Source: an uncultured Bacteroidales bacterium
GTDB lineage: Bacteria; Bacteroidota; Bacteroidia; Bacteroidales; UBA932
Reading direction: 5' to 3'
NCBI GenBank assembly: GCA_944325445.1
Contig: CALVAG010000002.1
Coordinates: forward strand, 1-64,000
Length of the DNA: 64,000 bases
Shown here: positions 29,231-38,383 of the stretch, piece by piece
How the letters are laid out: each line of letters begins with the position of its first letter
How positions within the stretch are numbered: position 1 is the stretch's first letter
The notes under the pieces: model-generated
The model's database searches: none
The model's input: the letters and a program-made list of their open reading frames with translations, nothing else
Told to the model about the DNA's origin: nothing
Program-made: the position numbers and the translations under genes

Positions 29231-29238
29231 CAAAGGTA
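29231..29238 (-). promoter_or_regulatory. Promoter -7 box of tyrS
   Basis: The minus strand reads TACCTTTG, about 58 nt before the tyrS start. Confidence 0.6.
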
Positions 29239-29258
29239 GCAATTTTAATTAAAATCCT

Positions 29259-29266
29259 TAAATTTG
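29259..29266 (+). promoter_or_regulatory. Promoter -7 box of the S37-type peptidase gene
   Basis: TAAATTTG lies 23 nt before the ATG at 29290. Confidence 0.6.
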
Positions 29267-29289
29267 GGCCCGATTTAGAAGCATTTCAT

Positions 29290-30681
29290 ATGAAGACAAA
29301 ACAAATTTTGAGGGCTTTTGGCAGCCTCTTCTTTATCCTTTGCGCCATAACGCTCAATGCCGGCGAACATCCGACTCTTAAAGAGCGGATTATTCTGGCT
29401 GCAGAAAAAAACGGAATCACGGTTTCGGATTTCAGCGAAGGGAAAATATCGGAAAATCCGCAATTCAAAATATATACCCAAAAACTTGTCTTCTATATAG
29501 AACAGCCGATAGACCATACTGATCCCAAAACCGGCACCTTCAAGCAGAAGGTAGTAGTCATGCACTGCGGATACCGAAATCCCTCCCTCCTTATTACGGA
29601 AGGCTATAATTCGCGCGGAGAATCTCCGGCTTACTCCAACGAACTATCCGCTCTGTTCAATACGAATATCGTGGAAGTGGAGCACAGATACTTCGGGAAT
29701 TCCATCCCATTCATGCAGAGGGATACAGCCATAACATTTGACACCTTGAATTGGGATTATATGACGGCAAAGAACGAAGCTGCAGACCTGCATAACGTAG
29801 TACGCCTGTTCAAAGAGGTTTACAAAGGAAAATGGATTGCCACAGGAATAAGCAAGGGAGGACAGACTGCAATGTTCTATACAGCCTACTATCCGGAAGA
29901 TATGGATATCACAGTTCCCTATGTAGGCCCTGTTTGCTTTGCGAAGGAAGACGGGCGGCACGAGCCGTTTATCGCAGGATTTGCAGGGACGGCATCGGAA
30001 AGGGAATCCATCAGAAATTTCCAGATAGAACTTCTGGAAAGGCGCTCCGTTCTGGAGCCGATGATGGAGAATCTTGTGAGGGAGCGTAATTATAAATTCA
30101 ACCGTCCGGTAAACGAAATTTACGATTACTGCGTGCTGGAATTTTCATTTGCATTCTGGCAATGGGGAACAGATCCGGAAACTATTCCAGACCCCGACCG
30201 CTCTACGGACAGTGAGATATTCGATTATTTCATGAAGATAAGCGATCCCTCATATTTTGTTGCCCAAACTCCAACAACCCCGTTTTTCGTACAGGCAGCG
30301 AAGGAGTTGGGTTATTACGGATACGACACAAGACCGTTTAAAAAGCTGCTCACGATAAAGAGTGCCAGAAATTATATGGATTCCCTTTTGCTGCCAAAGC
30401 AGGAGTTCAAATTCGACAAATATCTCTATAAAGATATAAACAGCTTTTTAGATACCACCTCTTCTAAAATGGTATTTGTCTACGGGGAATATGACCCATG
30501 GAGCGCCGTTATGCCAAAGGCCCCCGTCAAAAATGAAAAACTCAAAAAGAGAGAAAAGGGACGGAATACGATGTTTTTATTCATAGACCCGCATGGCAGT
30601 CATCGTGCAAGGATAAATACCCTCCCTGAAGAGAAACGGGAAGAGGCCGTATCGATAATCAAAAATTGGATAGAGGAGTGA
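29290..30681 (+). CDS. Exported PS-10/S37-family serine peptidase
   Basis: The 463-aa protein has a signal peptide (about 1-24) and an alpha/beta-hydrolase fold. The nucleophile is Ser188 in TGISKGGQTAM. The acid is likely the Asp in YGEYDPWSAV and the base the His in DPHGSHRAR. It resembles prolyl aminopeptidase-type S37 (PS-10) enzymes, which release N-terminal peptides from proline-rich substrates, so digestion of peptides in the periplasm is likely. The downstream DUF2156 gene begins 2 bases after its stop. Confidence 0.86.
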   Translation: MKTKQILRAFGSLFFILCAITLNAGEHPTLKERIILAAEKNGITVSDFSEGKISENPQFKIYTQKLVFYIEQPIDHTDPKTGTFKQKVVVMHCGYRNPSLLITEGYNSRGESPAYSNELSALFNTNIVEVEHRYFGNSIPFMQRDTAITFDTLNWDYMTAKNEAADLHNVVRLFKEVYKGKWIATGISKGGQTAMFYTAYYPEDMDITVPYVGPVCFAKEDGRHEPFIAGFAGTASERESIRNFQIELLERRSVLEPMMENLVRERNYKFNRPVNEIYDYCVLEFSFAFWQWGTDPETIPDPDRSTDSEIFDYFMKISDPSYFVAQTPTTPFFVQAAKELGYYGYDTRPFKKLLTIKSARNYMDSLLLPKQEFKFDKYLYKDINSFLDTTSSKMVFVYGEYDPWSAVMPKAPVKNEKLKKREKGRNTMFLFIDPHGSHRARINTLPEEKREEAVSIIKNWIEE

Positions 30682-30683
30682 AA

Positions 30684-31637
30684 ATGGAGCCGCAGACAAC
30701 AGATATTTTCAAAGAGATAAATATTTCAGACAAAGAATGGGTGGATTGCCTTTTGAGTTATAGCGATTACCGTTCTACCGAATACAATTTTACGGTTTTG
30801 TATATCTGGAAAGATGTCTTCAAGACCAGAATCGCAAGATTGGGAGATTTTCTGCTAATCCGTTCCGGAGAGAGGCAACACGGATTCACTTATCTCTTCC
30901 CTGCCGGAAAAGGAGAGATAAAGAGAGCTCTCGACTACATTATGCAGGATGCCGGAAACCATTCGGTACCATTTCTGCTTGTCTCTGTTCTGGAAGAGCA
31001 GAAACGAATTCTGGAAGAACTCTATCCGGGCCGTTTCAGCTACACTCCAAACAGAAACAGTTTCGACTATATCTATTCTGCAGTAGACATGATAACGCTG
31101 AAAGGGAAGAAATTCCAGTCCAAAAGGAATTTCGTGTCGCGTTTCAAATCCAATCCGGAATGGAGTTTCGAGCCAATCACAAAAGAGAATTTACACGAGT
31201 GCCGGCAAATGAATGAAGAGTGGTGCGAACTTTACGGCTGCACTAAAGACCAATCGCTCTCCCAGGAGAGCTGCTCCGTAAGATGCGCATTAAAGAATTT
31301 CGAGGCTCTCGGTCTTAAAGGGGGGCTGCTGAGGCTTGCCGGAAAAGTCGTGGCTTTTTCACTCGGAGAGATGCTGAACAGCGATACATTTCTTGTCCAT
31401 ATAGAAAAGGCATTCGCAAATATTCAGGGAGCATACCCGACAATCAGCAGGGAATTTCTGCTTTACTGCAGCAACCTCGACGGAAACGATATCCAGGAGG
31501 CAGATGAAACAAAGATAGGATTCAAATATGTAAACAGAGAAGACGATGCCGGAGACGAGGGACTGCGCAAGGCAAAACTGCAATATCATCCTGTTTTCAT
31601 GCTGGAAAAGTATTTGGTTGCGGAATTGGAAAAATAG
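30684..31637 (+). CDS. DUF2156 (phosphatidylglycerol lysyltransferase C-terminal-like) protein
   Basis: The ATG at 30684 gives 317 aa. The sequence matches the DUF2156 family, a double-GNAT fold related to the catalytic part of MprF. Visible family features are YNFTVLYIWKDVF near the N terminus, KRNFVSRF, and HIEKAFANIQGAYPTISREF in the second half. It has no membrane segments, so it is the soluble form. Transfer of an aminoacyl group is possible by family, but the substrate is unknown. It follows the peptidase gene directly. Confidence 0.8.
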   Translation: MEPQTTDIFKEINISDKEWVDCLLSYSDYRSTEYNFTVLYIWKDVFKTRIARLGDFLLIRSGERQHGFTYLFPAGKGEIKRALDYIMQDAGNHSVPFLLVSVLEEQKRILEELYPGRFSYTPNRNSFDYIYSAVDMITLKGKKFQSKRNFVSRFKSNPEWSFEPITKENLHECRQMNEEWCELYGCTKDQSLSQESCSVRCALKNFEALGLKGGLLRLAGKVVAFSLGEMLNSDTFLVHIEKAFANIQGAYPTISREFLLYCSNLDGNDIQEADETKIGFKYVNREDDAGDEGLRKAKLQYHPVFMLEKYLVAELEK

Positions 31638-31638
31638 C

Positions 31639-31646
31639 TATATTTG
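31639..31646 (+). promoter_or_regulatory. Possible promoter box of the phosphopantetheinyl transferase gene
   Basis: TATATTTG begins one base after the DUF2156 stop codon. If used, the leader is about 180 nt and contains a hairpin at 31760-31787 (GCAGAGGGAG / CCTCTTCTGC). Confidence 0.4.
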
Positions 31647-31831
31647 CCACAAATATTAGAAAGAGATATTTTGGAACCTCCGAGTAACAATATAACCGAT
31701 CATCCTGTCTCCCCCCGTCGTGGAGGAGAAAAATCATTTTACAACATATTTTATCATCTGCAGAGGGAGAATGGCAACCTCTTCTGCGGGACTCTTTTTT
31801 ACTGTCGAAATACTAAAAAACTATAATACAG

Positions 31832-32467
31832 ATGGGCCTATATTCGAGAAAAAAGTTAAATAATGGTGCTGAAATTTCCGTATGGGAAATAACTGAAAGC
31901 GAAGATGAGCTTGTGAGACTTGTCTCTATTCCCAATGATGAGCTGGAGGAACTTGCCTTAATCGGAAGTTCGGCCAGAAGAAAGGAAAAGCTGGCAGTAA
32001 GGGCACTTTTGAATAGTATTTTTGAAGAAAAAGTCTATCTCGGGCATCATGATAACGGCAGTCCGTTTATCCAAAACAACTCTATCCATATAAGCATCAC
32101 CCATACGGCAAAGTTCGTTGCCATTATAACGCATCCGACAGAGGATGTAGGCATAGACATAGAATCTCTCGACAGGGATTTTTCCGCAGTTGAAAAGAAA
32201 GCCCTGTCTGAAGACGAAATAGATGACCTCTCGACAAAAAACAGAAATCTGCAACTTGCAATCTACTGGTGCGCAAAAGAGGCCCTATACAAAAGAATGA
32301 ACCAGCATGGGGTAGACTTTGCAAAGCAGATGGAGATAGACAAGTTTACTCCGAGGGACGAAGGGGAGATAGATGCCGTTTTCATTGACAAAGACGGCGA
32401 AGAGGAGGAGTTCGAACTGGAATACGAAATATTTGAAAACCATCTGCTGGTATGGCTGGTTGGATAA
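31832..32467 (+). CDS. 4'-phosphopantetheinyl transferase superfamily protein
   Basis: The 211-aa protein is of the Sfp/HetI type. It transfers the phosphopantetheine arm of CoA to carrier-protein serines. The magnesium-binding signature GIDIESLDRDF (around residue 109) and WCAKEALYKRM (around 149) are both intact. It lies apart from any fatty-acid or synthase genes, so the carrier it serves is not shown by context. It has a long upstream gap and a strong terminator. Confidence 0.88.
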   Translation: MGLYSRKKLNNGAEISVWEITESEDELVRLVSIPNDELEELALIGSSARRKEKLAVRALLNSIFEEKVYLGHHDNGSPFIQNNSIHISITHTAKFVAIITHPTEDVGIDIESLDRDFSAVEKKALSEDEIDDLSTKNRNLQLAIYWCAKEALYKRMNQHGVDFAKQMEIDKFTPRDEGEIDAVFIDKDGEEEEFELEYEIFENHLLVWLVG

Positions 32468-32483
32468 CCTCGGATCCATAACA

Positions 32484-32520
32484 TAAAAAACCCGTTAATG
32501 GTCATCCACTAACGGGTTTT
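32484..32520. terminator. Bidirectional terminator between the PPTase gene and groEL
   Basis: A perfect 12-bp stem (AAAAACCCGTTA / TAACGGGTTTTT) with a 12-nt loop lies between the two converging genes. Confidence 0.92.
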
Positions 32521-32541
32521 TCTTTGTCTTTACGGGAAGGA

Positions 32542-34191
<1,650 letters not shown>

Positions 34192-34195
34192 TTAA

Positions 34196-34465
34196 TTAAA
34201 TAATAGCAAGAATATCCGACTGGCGCATTATCATATAGGTTTTGTCGCCCGCATTAACCTCAGTACCGGCATATTTGCCGTAAAGAACTTTATCGCCAAC
34301 TTTTACCTCCATAGGTTCATCCTTTTTACCGGGACCTACAGCCAATACAACACCCTCCTGGGGTTTCTCTTTTGCATTGTCGGGGATGTACAATCCGCCG
34401 GCTGTTTTTGTTTCAGCCTCTTTAGGCTCAACCAAAACTCTGTCTGCTAATGGTTTAATATTCAT
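34196..34465 (-). CDS. groES: Co-chaperonin GroES
   Basis: The start at 34465 ([10 protein letters not shown]) gives 89 aa, the normal length. The longer open frame to 34567 covers the promoter. The protein is the lid of GroEL. It has the mobile loop ([20 protein letters not shown]) and the C-terminal [18 protein letters not shown] sigma-54-like promoter lies 62-78 bases upstream. Confidence 0.97.
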   Translation of the reverse strand: MNIKPLADRVLVEPKEAETKTAGGLYIPDNAKEKPQEGVVLAVGPGKKDEPMEVKVGDKVLYGKYAGTEVNAGDKTYMIMRQSDILAII

Positions 34466-34526
34466 ATTGATAAATTTTAAATGTTTATTGTTTCCAATTT
34501 TTCCCGTTTGGGACCGCTTTGCTGTA

Positions 34527-34543
34527 GGCAAATGCAGTGCCAA
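34527..34543 (-). promoter_or_regulatory. Sigma-54-like promoter of groES-groEL
   Basis: The minus strand reads TTGGCACTGCATTTGCC. The elements TGGCAC and TTGC place GG and GC exactly 10 bases apart, the spacing of the -24/-12 promoter class. No TAnnTTTG box of comparable quality lies between it and groES. Confidence 0.6.
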
Positions 34544-34552
34544 GAGTTCCGT

Positions 34553-34566
34553 ATGACAAAATGACA
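34553..34566 (-). promoter_or_regulatory. Direct repeat upstream of the groESL promoter
   Basis: The minus strand reads TGTCATTTTGTCAT, two TGTCA units 9 bases apart, ending 9 bases upstream of the -24 element. It may be an activator or operator site. Confidence 0.45.
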
Positions 34567-34589
34567 TGGCAATATTGGCATTTTTATCT

Positions 34590-34597
34590 TACCTTTG
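34590..34597 (+). promoter_or_regulatory. Promoter -7 box of tadA
   Basis: TACCTTTG lies 45 nt before the ATG at 34643. It overlaps the start of the longer open frame (TTG at 34595), which argues against that start. Confidence 0.6.
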
Positions 34598-34642
34598 CCC
34601 CGCAGCGAGTTCCGCGCTCTGCCGCAGTTTATTTACACAGGC

Positions 34643-35092
34643 ATGGAGAAATCAGAGGAAAACGACATACGATTTATGAAAGAGGCTCTCAGGGAGGCTG
34701 TCATTGCAGATGAGATGGAAGAGATTCCGGTCGGGGCAGTCATTGTCTGTAATGGAAAAATCATTGCACGGGCCCACAATCTTACCGAACGTCTTACCGA
34801 CACCACAGCCCATGCAGAAATGCAGGCAATCACAATGGCGGCTTCGCACATCGGCGGCAAATACCTGACAGGATGTACCATATATGTAACACTCGAACCA
34901 TGCCCTATGTGCGCTGCAGCGCTTAACTGGGCGCAAATATCGAGAATCGTTTACGGAGCATCTGATCCCAAAAGGGGATATTCGCTCTTCTCCCCCTCTC
35001 TGCTACATCCAAAAACGGCTGTCACATCCGGTATTATGGAGCAGGAGTGCGCAGGACTAATCACATGTTTCTTTAAAAGAAAACGCAAATAA
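34643..35092 (+). CDS. tadA: tRNA-specific adenosine deaminase
   Basis: The 149-aa zinc enzyme converts wobble adenosine 34 to inosine, classically in tRNA-Arg(ACG). The start at 34643 is set by the promoter position. The catalytic and zinc motifs are intact: HAEMQAI (His and catalytic Glu) and PCPMCAAALNWAQ (two Cys). The family C terminus is present. It is relevant that the window also encodes a tRNA-Pro with A34. It lies 6 bases before the YqaA-type gene. Confidence 0.95.
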   Translation: MEKSEENDIRFMKEALREAVIADEMEEIPVGAVIVCNGKIIARAHNLTERLTDTTAHAEMQAITMAASHIGGKYLTGCTIYVTLEPCPMCAAALNWAQISRIVYGASDPKRGYSLFSPSLLHPKTAVTSGIMEQECAGLITCFFKRKRK

Positions 35093-35098
35093 CCGGGT

Positions 35099-35560
35099 AT
35101 GGAATTTCTGCAGGAGTGGGGATATATAGGCTTGTTTCTGGGAACATTTATGGCGGCGACAATCATTCCGTTCAGTTCGGAAATCCTGGTTACCGGCATT
35201 CTTGTTGCCGGCGGAGATTATATTGCAACGTTTATAATCTCCACTGCCGGAAACTGGCTCGGAGGACTTACCTCTTACTGGCTCGGATATTTAGGCAAAT
35301 GGGAATGGATAGAAAAATGGCTCCATATCTCCAAAGACAAGCTCGAGCGGCAGCAACACCGGATAGAGCGATACGGTCCGCTGCTTGCCTTTTGCTGCTG
35401 GTTTCCGTTTGTCGGCGATATCTTCGCATTGGGATTGGGTTTCTACAAACTCAACTTTCCGAAATGCGCCGTTTACATGTTGATAGGCAAGGCGGCAAGA
35501 TTCGGGCTATGGATTGCGGCTTACGGCTTTTTCGGCGATAAAATCGCCAATCTGCTTTAA
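35099..35560 (+). CDS. YqaA/DedA-family (VTT domain) membrane protein
   Basis: The 153-aa protein has about four hydrophobic segments and the VTT/SNARE-associated family pattern. This comprises an early re-entrant-type stretch (PFSSEILVTGILVAGG), NWLGGLTSYWLGYLGKW, and RYGPLLAFCCWFPFVGDIFALGLG. Relatives of the wider family are implicated in membrane lipid (undecaprenyl or phosphatidyl) flipping, but the YqaA branch is not well characterised. It is likely co-transcribed with tadA. Confidence 0.85.
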   Translation: MEFLQEWGYIGLFLGTFMAATIIPFSSEILVTGILVAGGDYIATFIISTAGNWLGGLTSYWLGYLGKWEWIEKWLHISKDKLERQQHRIERYGPLLAFCCWFPFVGDIFALGLGFYKLNFPKCAVYMLIGKAARFGLWIAAYGFFGDKIANLL

Positions 35561-35569
35561 AAACATCTT

Positions 35570-35600
35570 TTTGCTAAATCAAAAAAGATTCATAACTTTG
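35570..35600 (+). promoter_or_regulatory. Promoter of tRNA-Gln
   Basis: TTTG (35570-35573), a 19-base spacer, and TAACTTTG (35593-35600) match the full Bacteroidota -33/-7 promoter. The tRNA begins 12 bases downstream. Confidence 0.75.
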
Positions 35601-35611
35601 CACACTCATAC

Positions 35612-35682
35612 TGAGATATGGTGTAATGGTAGCACTACAGATTTTGGTTCTGTCTGTCAAGGTTCGAATCCTTGTATCTCAA
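35612..35682 (+). tRNA. tRNA-Gln(TTG)
   Basis: The 71-nt gene has acceptor stem TGAGATA / TATCTCA, anticodon stem ACAGA / TCTGT with loop TTTTGGT giving TTG, and the T arm with GGTTCGAATCC. U1-A72 pairing is typical of tRNA-Gln. CCA is not encoded. Confidence 0.95.
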
Positions 35683-35684
35683 CT

Positions 35685-35710
35685 AAAAAGCTGCGAATGC
35701 AGCTTTTTTT
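35685..35710 (+). terminator. Terminator of tRNA-Gln
   Basis: The stem AAAAAGCTGC / GCAGCTTTTT with loop GAAT leads into a T-run, immediately after the tRNA. Confidence 0.92.
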
Positions 35711-35721
35711 GTTGAGATATA
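35709..35721 (+). repeat. 13-bp direct repeat, left copy
   Basis: TTGTTGAGATATA, followed by TTCTTT, recurs at 36272-36284 and brackets the gene-free hairpin-rich stretch. TGAGATAT also occurs at the start of tRNA-Gln. Confidence 0.7.
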
Positions 35722-35730
35722 TTCTTTTTA

Positions 35731-35786
35731 ACCCCCTGCACCCCACAGGGGATTACGCGGCACTACGGCCGCGGGCGCGGTGCGCC
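35731..35786. repeat. GC-rich run of small hairpins
   Basis: Three perfect small inverted repeats follow one another: CCCCTG / CAGGGG (35733-35751), GCGGC / GCCGC (35757-35772) and GGCGC / GCGCC (35774-35786). The base composition is much more GC-rich than the flanks. Confidence 0.6.
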
Positions 35787-35840
35787 TTACCTATAATCTC
35801 CTTATTATTATATACCTGTCTAATACAGCTGAGGGCGGCC

Positions 35841-35941
35841 CAAAAGGGTAATTTCTGCGTTATGCTTGATTCGAAAATCCTCATGTACATCAGTACACTG
35901 CGGTTTTCTCATCTTCGCAAGCCTTGAAATTCCTCCTTTTG
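35841..35941. repeat. Long imperfect inverted repeat (about 101 nt)
   Basis: The outer arms CAAAAGG / CCTTTTG and AATTTC / GAAATT enclose an inner stem GAAAATCC / CGGTTTTC and a tip TGTAC / GTACA. The whole stretch can fold into one interrupted hairpin. It has no open frame. It could be an extragenic palindromic element or a small transcript. Confidence 0.6.
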
Positions 35942-36043
35942 AGACTCCCTTTGTCAAATTAATGGCATAGTTACCCAATATCTAGACTAGACGGTTAAAC
36001 TGCTTTACCCAGACATTGTTGCATGGGTAGGTATACTATCATT

Positions 36044-36146
36044 GGCCGTAAATAGTTCGGACGGCGTGGCCGCCCGTGGCCTCGTGAACGGGAGGGACCC
36101 ATATCACAGATATGGGAGGGATTTACCGGGCCGAACATTTACGGCC
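36044..36146. other. Candidate structured RNA or palindromic element
   Basis: A 16-bp outer stem (GGCCGTAAAT pairs with ATTTACGGCC, GTTCGG with CCGAAC, one bulged A) encloses two clean hairpins. These are CCCGT / ACGGG (36073-36092) and CCCATATC / GATATGGG (36098-36116), giving a three-way junction. GGGAGGGA occurs twice inside. It does not carry the signatures of RNase P, tmRNA or SRP RNA. The strand of any transcript is unknown. The rest of the 35711-36298 gap holds no gene that I can see. Confidence 0.6.
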
Positions 36147-36182
36147 GACTGAAAAGTAGGGACATCTTTCCGGATAATCAAT

Positions 36183-36215
36183 AAAAAAGAAGAATGACTT
36201 TCAAAGCCATTCTTC
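36183..36215 (-). terminator. Terminator of the tRNA-Thr-sufE-folK-glyS operon
   Basis: On the minus strand, GAAGAATG...CATTCTTC forms a stem of about 12 bp (one mismatch) followed by six T. It lies 84 nt past the glyS stop. Confidence 0.75.
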
Positions 36216-36271
36216 AATAACTTTAAGGCGAATCTTAAAATAAATTTGGATTTAACTTAGAATTCACCCTC

Positions 36272-36284
36272 TTGTTGAGATATA
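36272..36284 (+). repeat. 13-bp direct repeat, right copy
   Basis: TTGTTGAGATATA, identical to 35709-35721. After six extra bases it continues with ATTCTTT as in the left copy. Confidence 0.7.
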
Positions 36285-36298
36285 ATTATAATTCTTTC

Positions 36299-37840
36299 CT
36301 AAGAGAGTTTTTTCAACAGGTATTTGAGATTTACCTTCCTGTCCACCACTTCACGGAGTTTGTCTACCGGTATGCGCTCCTGCTGCATGCTGTCCCTGTC
36401 GCGCAGGGTTACGCAGTTGTCTTCAAGGCTCTGATGGTCTACTGTAACACAAAGAGGAGTTCCGATAGCATCCTGCCTGCGGTAACGCTTTCCAATAGAA
36501 TCCTTCTCGTCGTACTGGCAGTTGAAATCGTATTTAAGGTCATCCATTATCTTTTGTGCAAATTCCGGAAGCCCGTCTTTCTTCACCAACGGAAGTACTG
36601 CGACCTTTACGGGGGCCAAAGCTGGATGGAATTTGAGCACTACCCTGCTCTCTCCGTTTTCCAACTGCTCCTCGGTATATGCACCCGACAAAACTGCCAG
36701 AACGGTTCTGTCGAGACCTATAGAGGTCTCTATGACATAAGGAACATAACTTTCATTCGTTTCAGGGTCGAAATATTGCAGTTTCTTGCCGGAAAACTCC
36801 TGATGACGGCCCAAATCGAAATTGGTACGGGAGTGTATTCCCTCCAGCTCCTTGAATCCGAACGGGAAGTCGAACTCTATATCCGTAGCGGCATTGGCAT
36901 AATGGGCCAGTTTGTCATGGTCATGATACCTGTATTTGGCATCGCCCATTCCAAGAGCCTTATGCCACTCCAGCCTTATTGCCTTCCATTTTGCAAACCA
37001 CTCCAGCTCTGTACCGGGTTTTACGAAAAACTGCATCTCCATCTGTTCGAATTCTCTCATTCTGAAGATGAACTGCCTTGCCACTATCTCATTTCTGAAA
37101 GCCTTTCCAATCTGGGCAATACCGAAAGGGAGCTTCATCCTGCCGGTCTTCTGTACATTCAGAAAGTTTACGAAAATTCCCTGTGCGGTCTCGGGACGGA
37201 GATAAATTATGCCTGTCTCGTCCGATGTATTTCCCAGTTGCGTGCTGAACATGAGGTTGAACTGACGGATTTCCGTCCAGTTCTTTGTTCCCGATACCGG
37301 ACAAACTATATCGCAATCGAGAATAAGCTGCCTTAATGCCGTAAAGTCATTGCCTTTAAGTGCAGATACCATTTTCTCCTTTACGGAATTCAGTTTTGCA
37401 AGGTTGCGCTGCACATTGGGATTGGTAGCCCTGAACTGCTCCTCATTGAAATTTTCTCCGAATTTCTTACGTCCCTTCTCTACTTCCTTCTCAATTTTTT
37501 CCTCGAGTTTTGCTATATAATCTTCGAGCAGCACATCTGCCCTGTAACGCTTCTTGGAATCCTTATTGTCTATGAGGGGATCGTTAAAGGCTCCTACATG
37601 CCCCGACGCCTCCCAGATTTTCGGATGCATGAATATTGCAGAATCTATCCCCACGATATTCTCATGCAGGCGAACCATAGCTTCCCACCAATACTTTTTA
37701 ATGTTGTTCTTCAACTCCGACCCCATTTGCCCGTAGTCGTAAACTGCGCTTAACCCGTCGTAAATCTCGCTTGACGGAAAGATAAAACCATACTCTTTGG
37801 TATGGGCAATGAGATTTTTAAACAATTCGTCCTGTGTCAT
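36299..37840 (-). CDS. glyS: Glycyl-tRNA synthetase (single-chain type)
   Basis: The 513-aa class II synthetase is of the dimeric, single-chain kind rather than the two-subunit GlyQ/GlyS kind. Motif 2 is seen as FRNEIVARQFIFRMREFEQMEMQ, and motif 3 as YVIETSIGLDRTVLAVL. The anticodon-binding domain occupies about 410-500. Its start lies 23 bases inside the end of folK, so the two are translationally linked. It is last in a minus-strand run with sufE, the SufT-like gene and folK. Confidence 0.96.
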   Translation of the reverse strand: MTQDELFKNLIAHTKEYGFIFPSSEIYDGLSAVYDYGQMGSELKNNIKKYWWEAMVRLHENIVGIDSAIFMHPKIWEASGHVGAFNDPLIDNKDSKKRYRADVLLEDYIAKLEEKIEKEVEKGRKKFGENFNEEQFRATNPNVQRNLAKLNSVKEKMVSALKGNDFTALRQLILDCDIVCPVSGTKNWTEIRQFNLMFSTQLGNTSDETGIIYLRPETAQGIFVNFLNVQKTGRMKLPFGIAQIGKAFRNEIVARQFIFRMREFEQMEMQFFVKPGTELEWFAKWKAIRLEWHKALGMGDAKYRYHDHDKLAHYANAATDIEFDFPFGFKELEGIHSRTNFDLGRHQEFSGKKLQYFDPETNESYVPYVIETSIGLDRTVLAVLSGAYTEEQLENGESRVVLKFHPALAPVKVAVLPLVKKDGLPEFAQKIMDDLKYDFNCQYDEKDSIGKRYRRQDAIGTPLCVTVDHQSLEDNCVTLRDRDSMQQERIPVDKLREVVDRKVNLKYLLKKLS

Positions 37841-38372
37841 CTTTATCTCTTTTTAATTGGCTTAACATCTTATTTATACTTGTTTTCAATACCGGATGCC
37901 GCAACTCTCCGGCTATCTCGGCCAGCGGCTCAAGGGCAAAAAGCCTTTCAGCCATCCTCGGGTGCGGAATCGCAAGTTCCTTATCATCCATCACCACCGG
38001 CTCACCGTCTCTATAAAACAGCAATATGTCTATATCTATGGTTCTTGAACCGTAAACCCTCCGGCCGCCGGCATCATACTCCGCACAATGTTCCGCCCTG
38101 CCCAGCTCCTTCTCTATCTCCTTGCAGACCTTCAGAATCTGAAACGGCTCCAGTTCAGTCTGCAGCATCACAGCCATATTGAGAAATCTGGTTTCGCTCT
38201 CAAAGCCCCATGGCTCAGTCTCATATACAGAAGAACATTTAACCGCCTCCTCCAATTCCCCCACTTCCAGATAATCCGGCAGCAACTCTTCGACAAGCCG
38301 CCCTGAAGCGCTCTTCAAATATTGTTCCCGATCTCCAAGATCGCTGCCCAAAAGCAAATAAACCCGGTTCAT
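37818..38372 (-). CDS. folK: 2-amino-4-hydroxy-6-hydroxymethyldihydropteridine diphosphokinase
   Basis: The 184-aa enzyme transfers pyrophosphate from ATP to the pterin in folate synthesis. It has the N-terminal VYLLLGSDLGDREQYL, the VYETEPWGF pattern, and the signature DIDILLFYRDG and IPHPRM. The length is normal. It overlaps the start of glyS. Confidence 0.93.
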   Translation of the reverse strand: MNRVYLLLGSDLGDREQYLKSASGRLVEELLPDYLEVGELEEAVKCSSVYETEPWGFESETRFLNMAVMLQTELEPFQILKVCKEIEKELGRAEHCAEYDAGGRRVYGSRTIDIDILLFYRDGEPVVMDDKELAIPHPRMAERLFALEPLAEIAGELRHPVLKTSINKMLSQLKRDKDDTGRIV

Positions 38373-38383
38373 CGAGATTCAGG

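Noticed and set aside
29174..29289. T-box leader before tyrS
   Set aside because: The leader is only about 50 nt and no T-box or specifier stem is visible.
31644..31826. 60-codon open frame before the phosphopantetheinyl transferase gene
   Set aside because: No recognisable protein, composition of a leader region, and it contains a hairpin; more likely untranslated.
36044..36146. RNase P RNA, tmRNA, SRP RNA or 6S RNA
   Set aside because: The conserved sequences of these RNAs are absent and the element is too short for RNase P or tmRNA.
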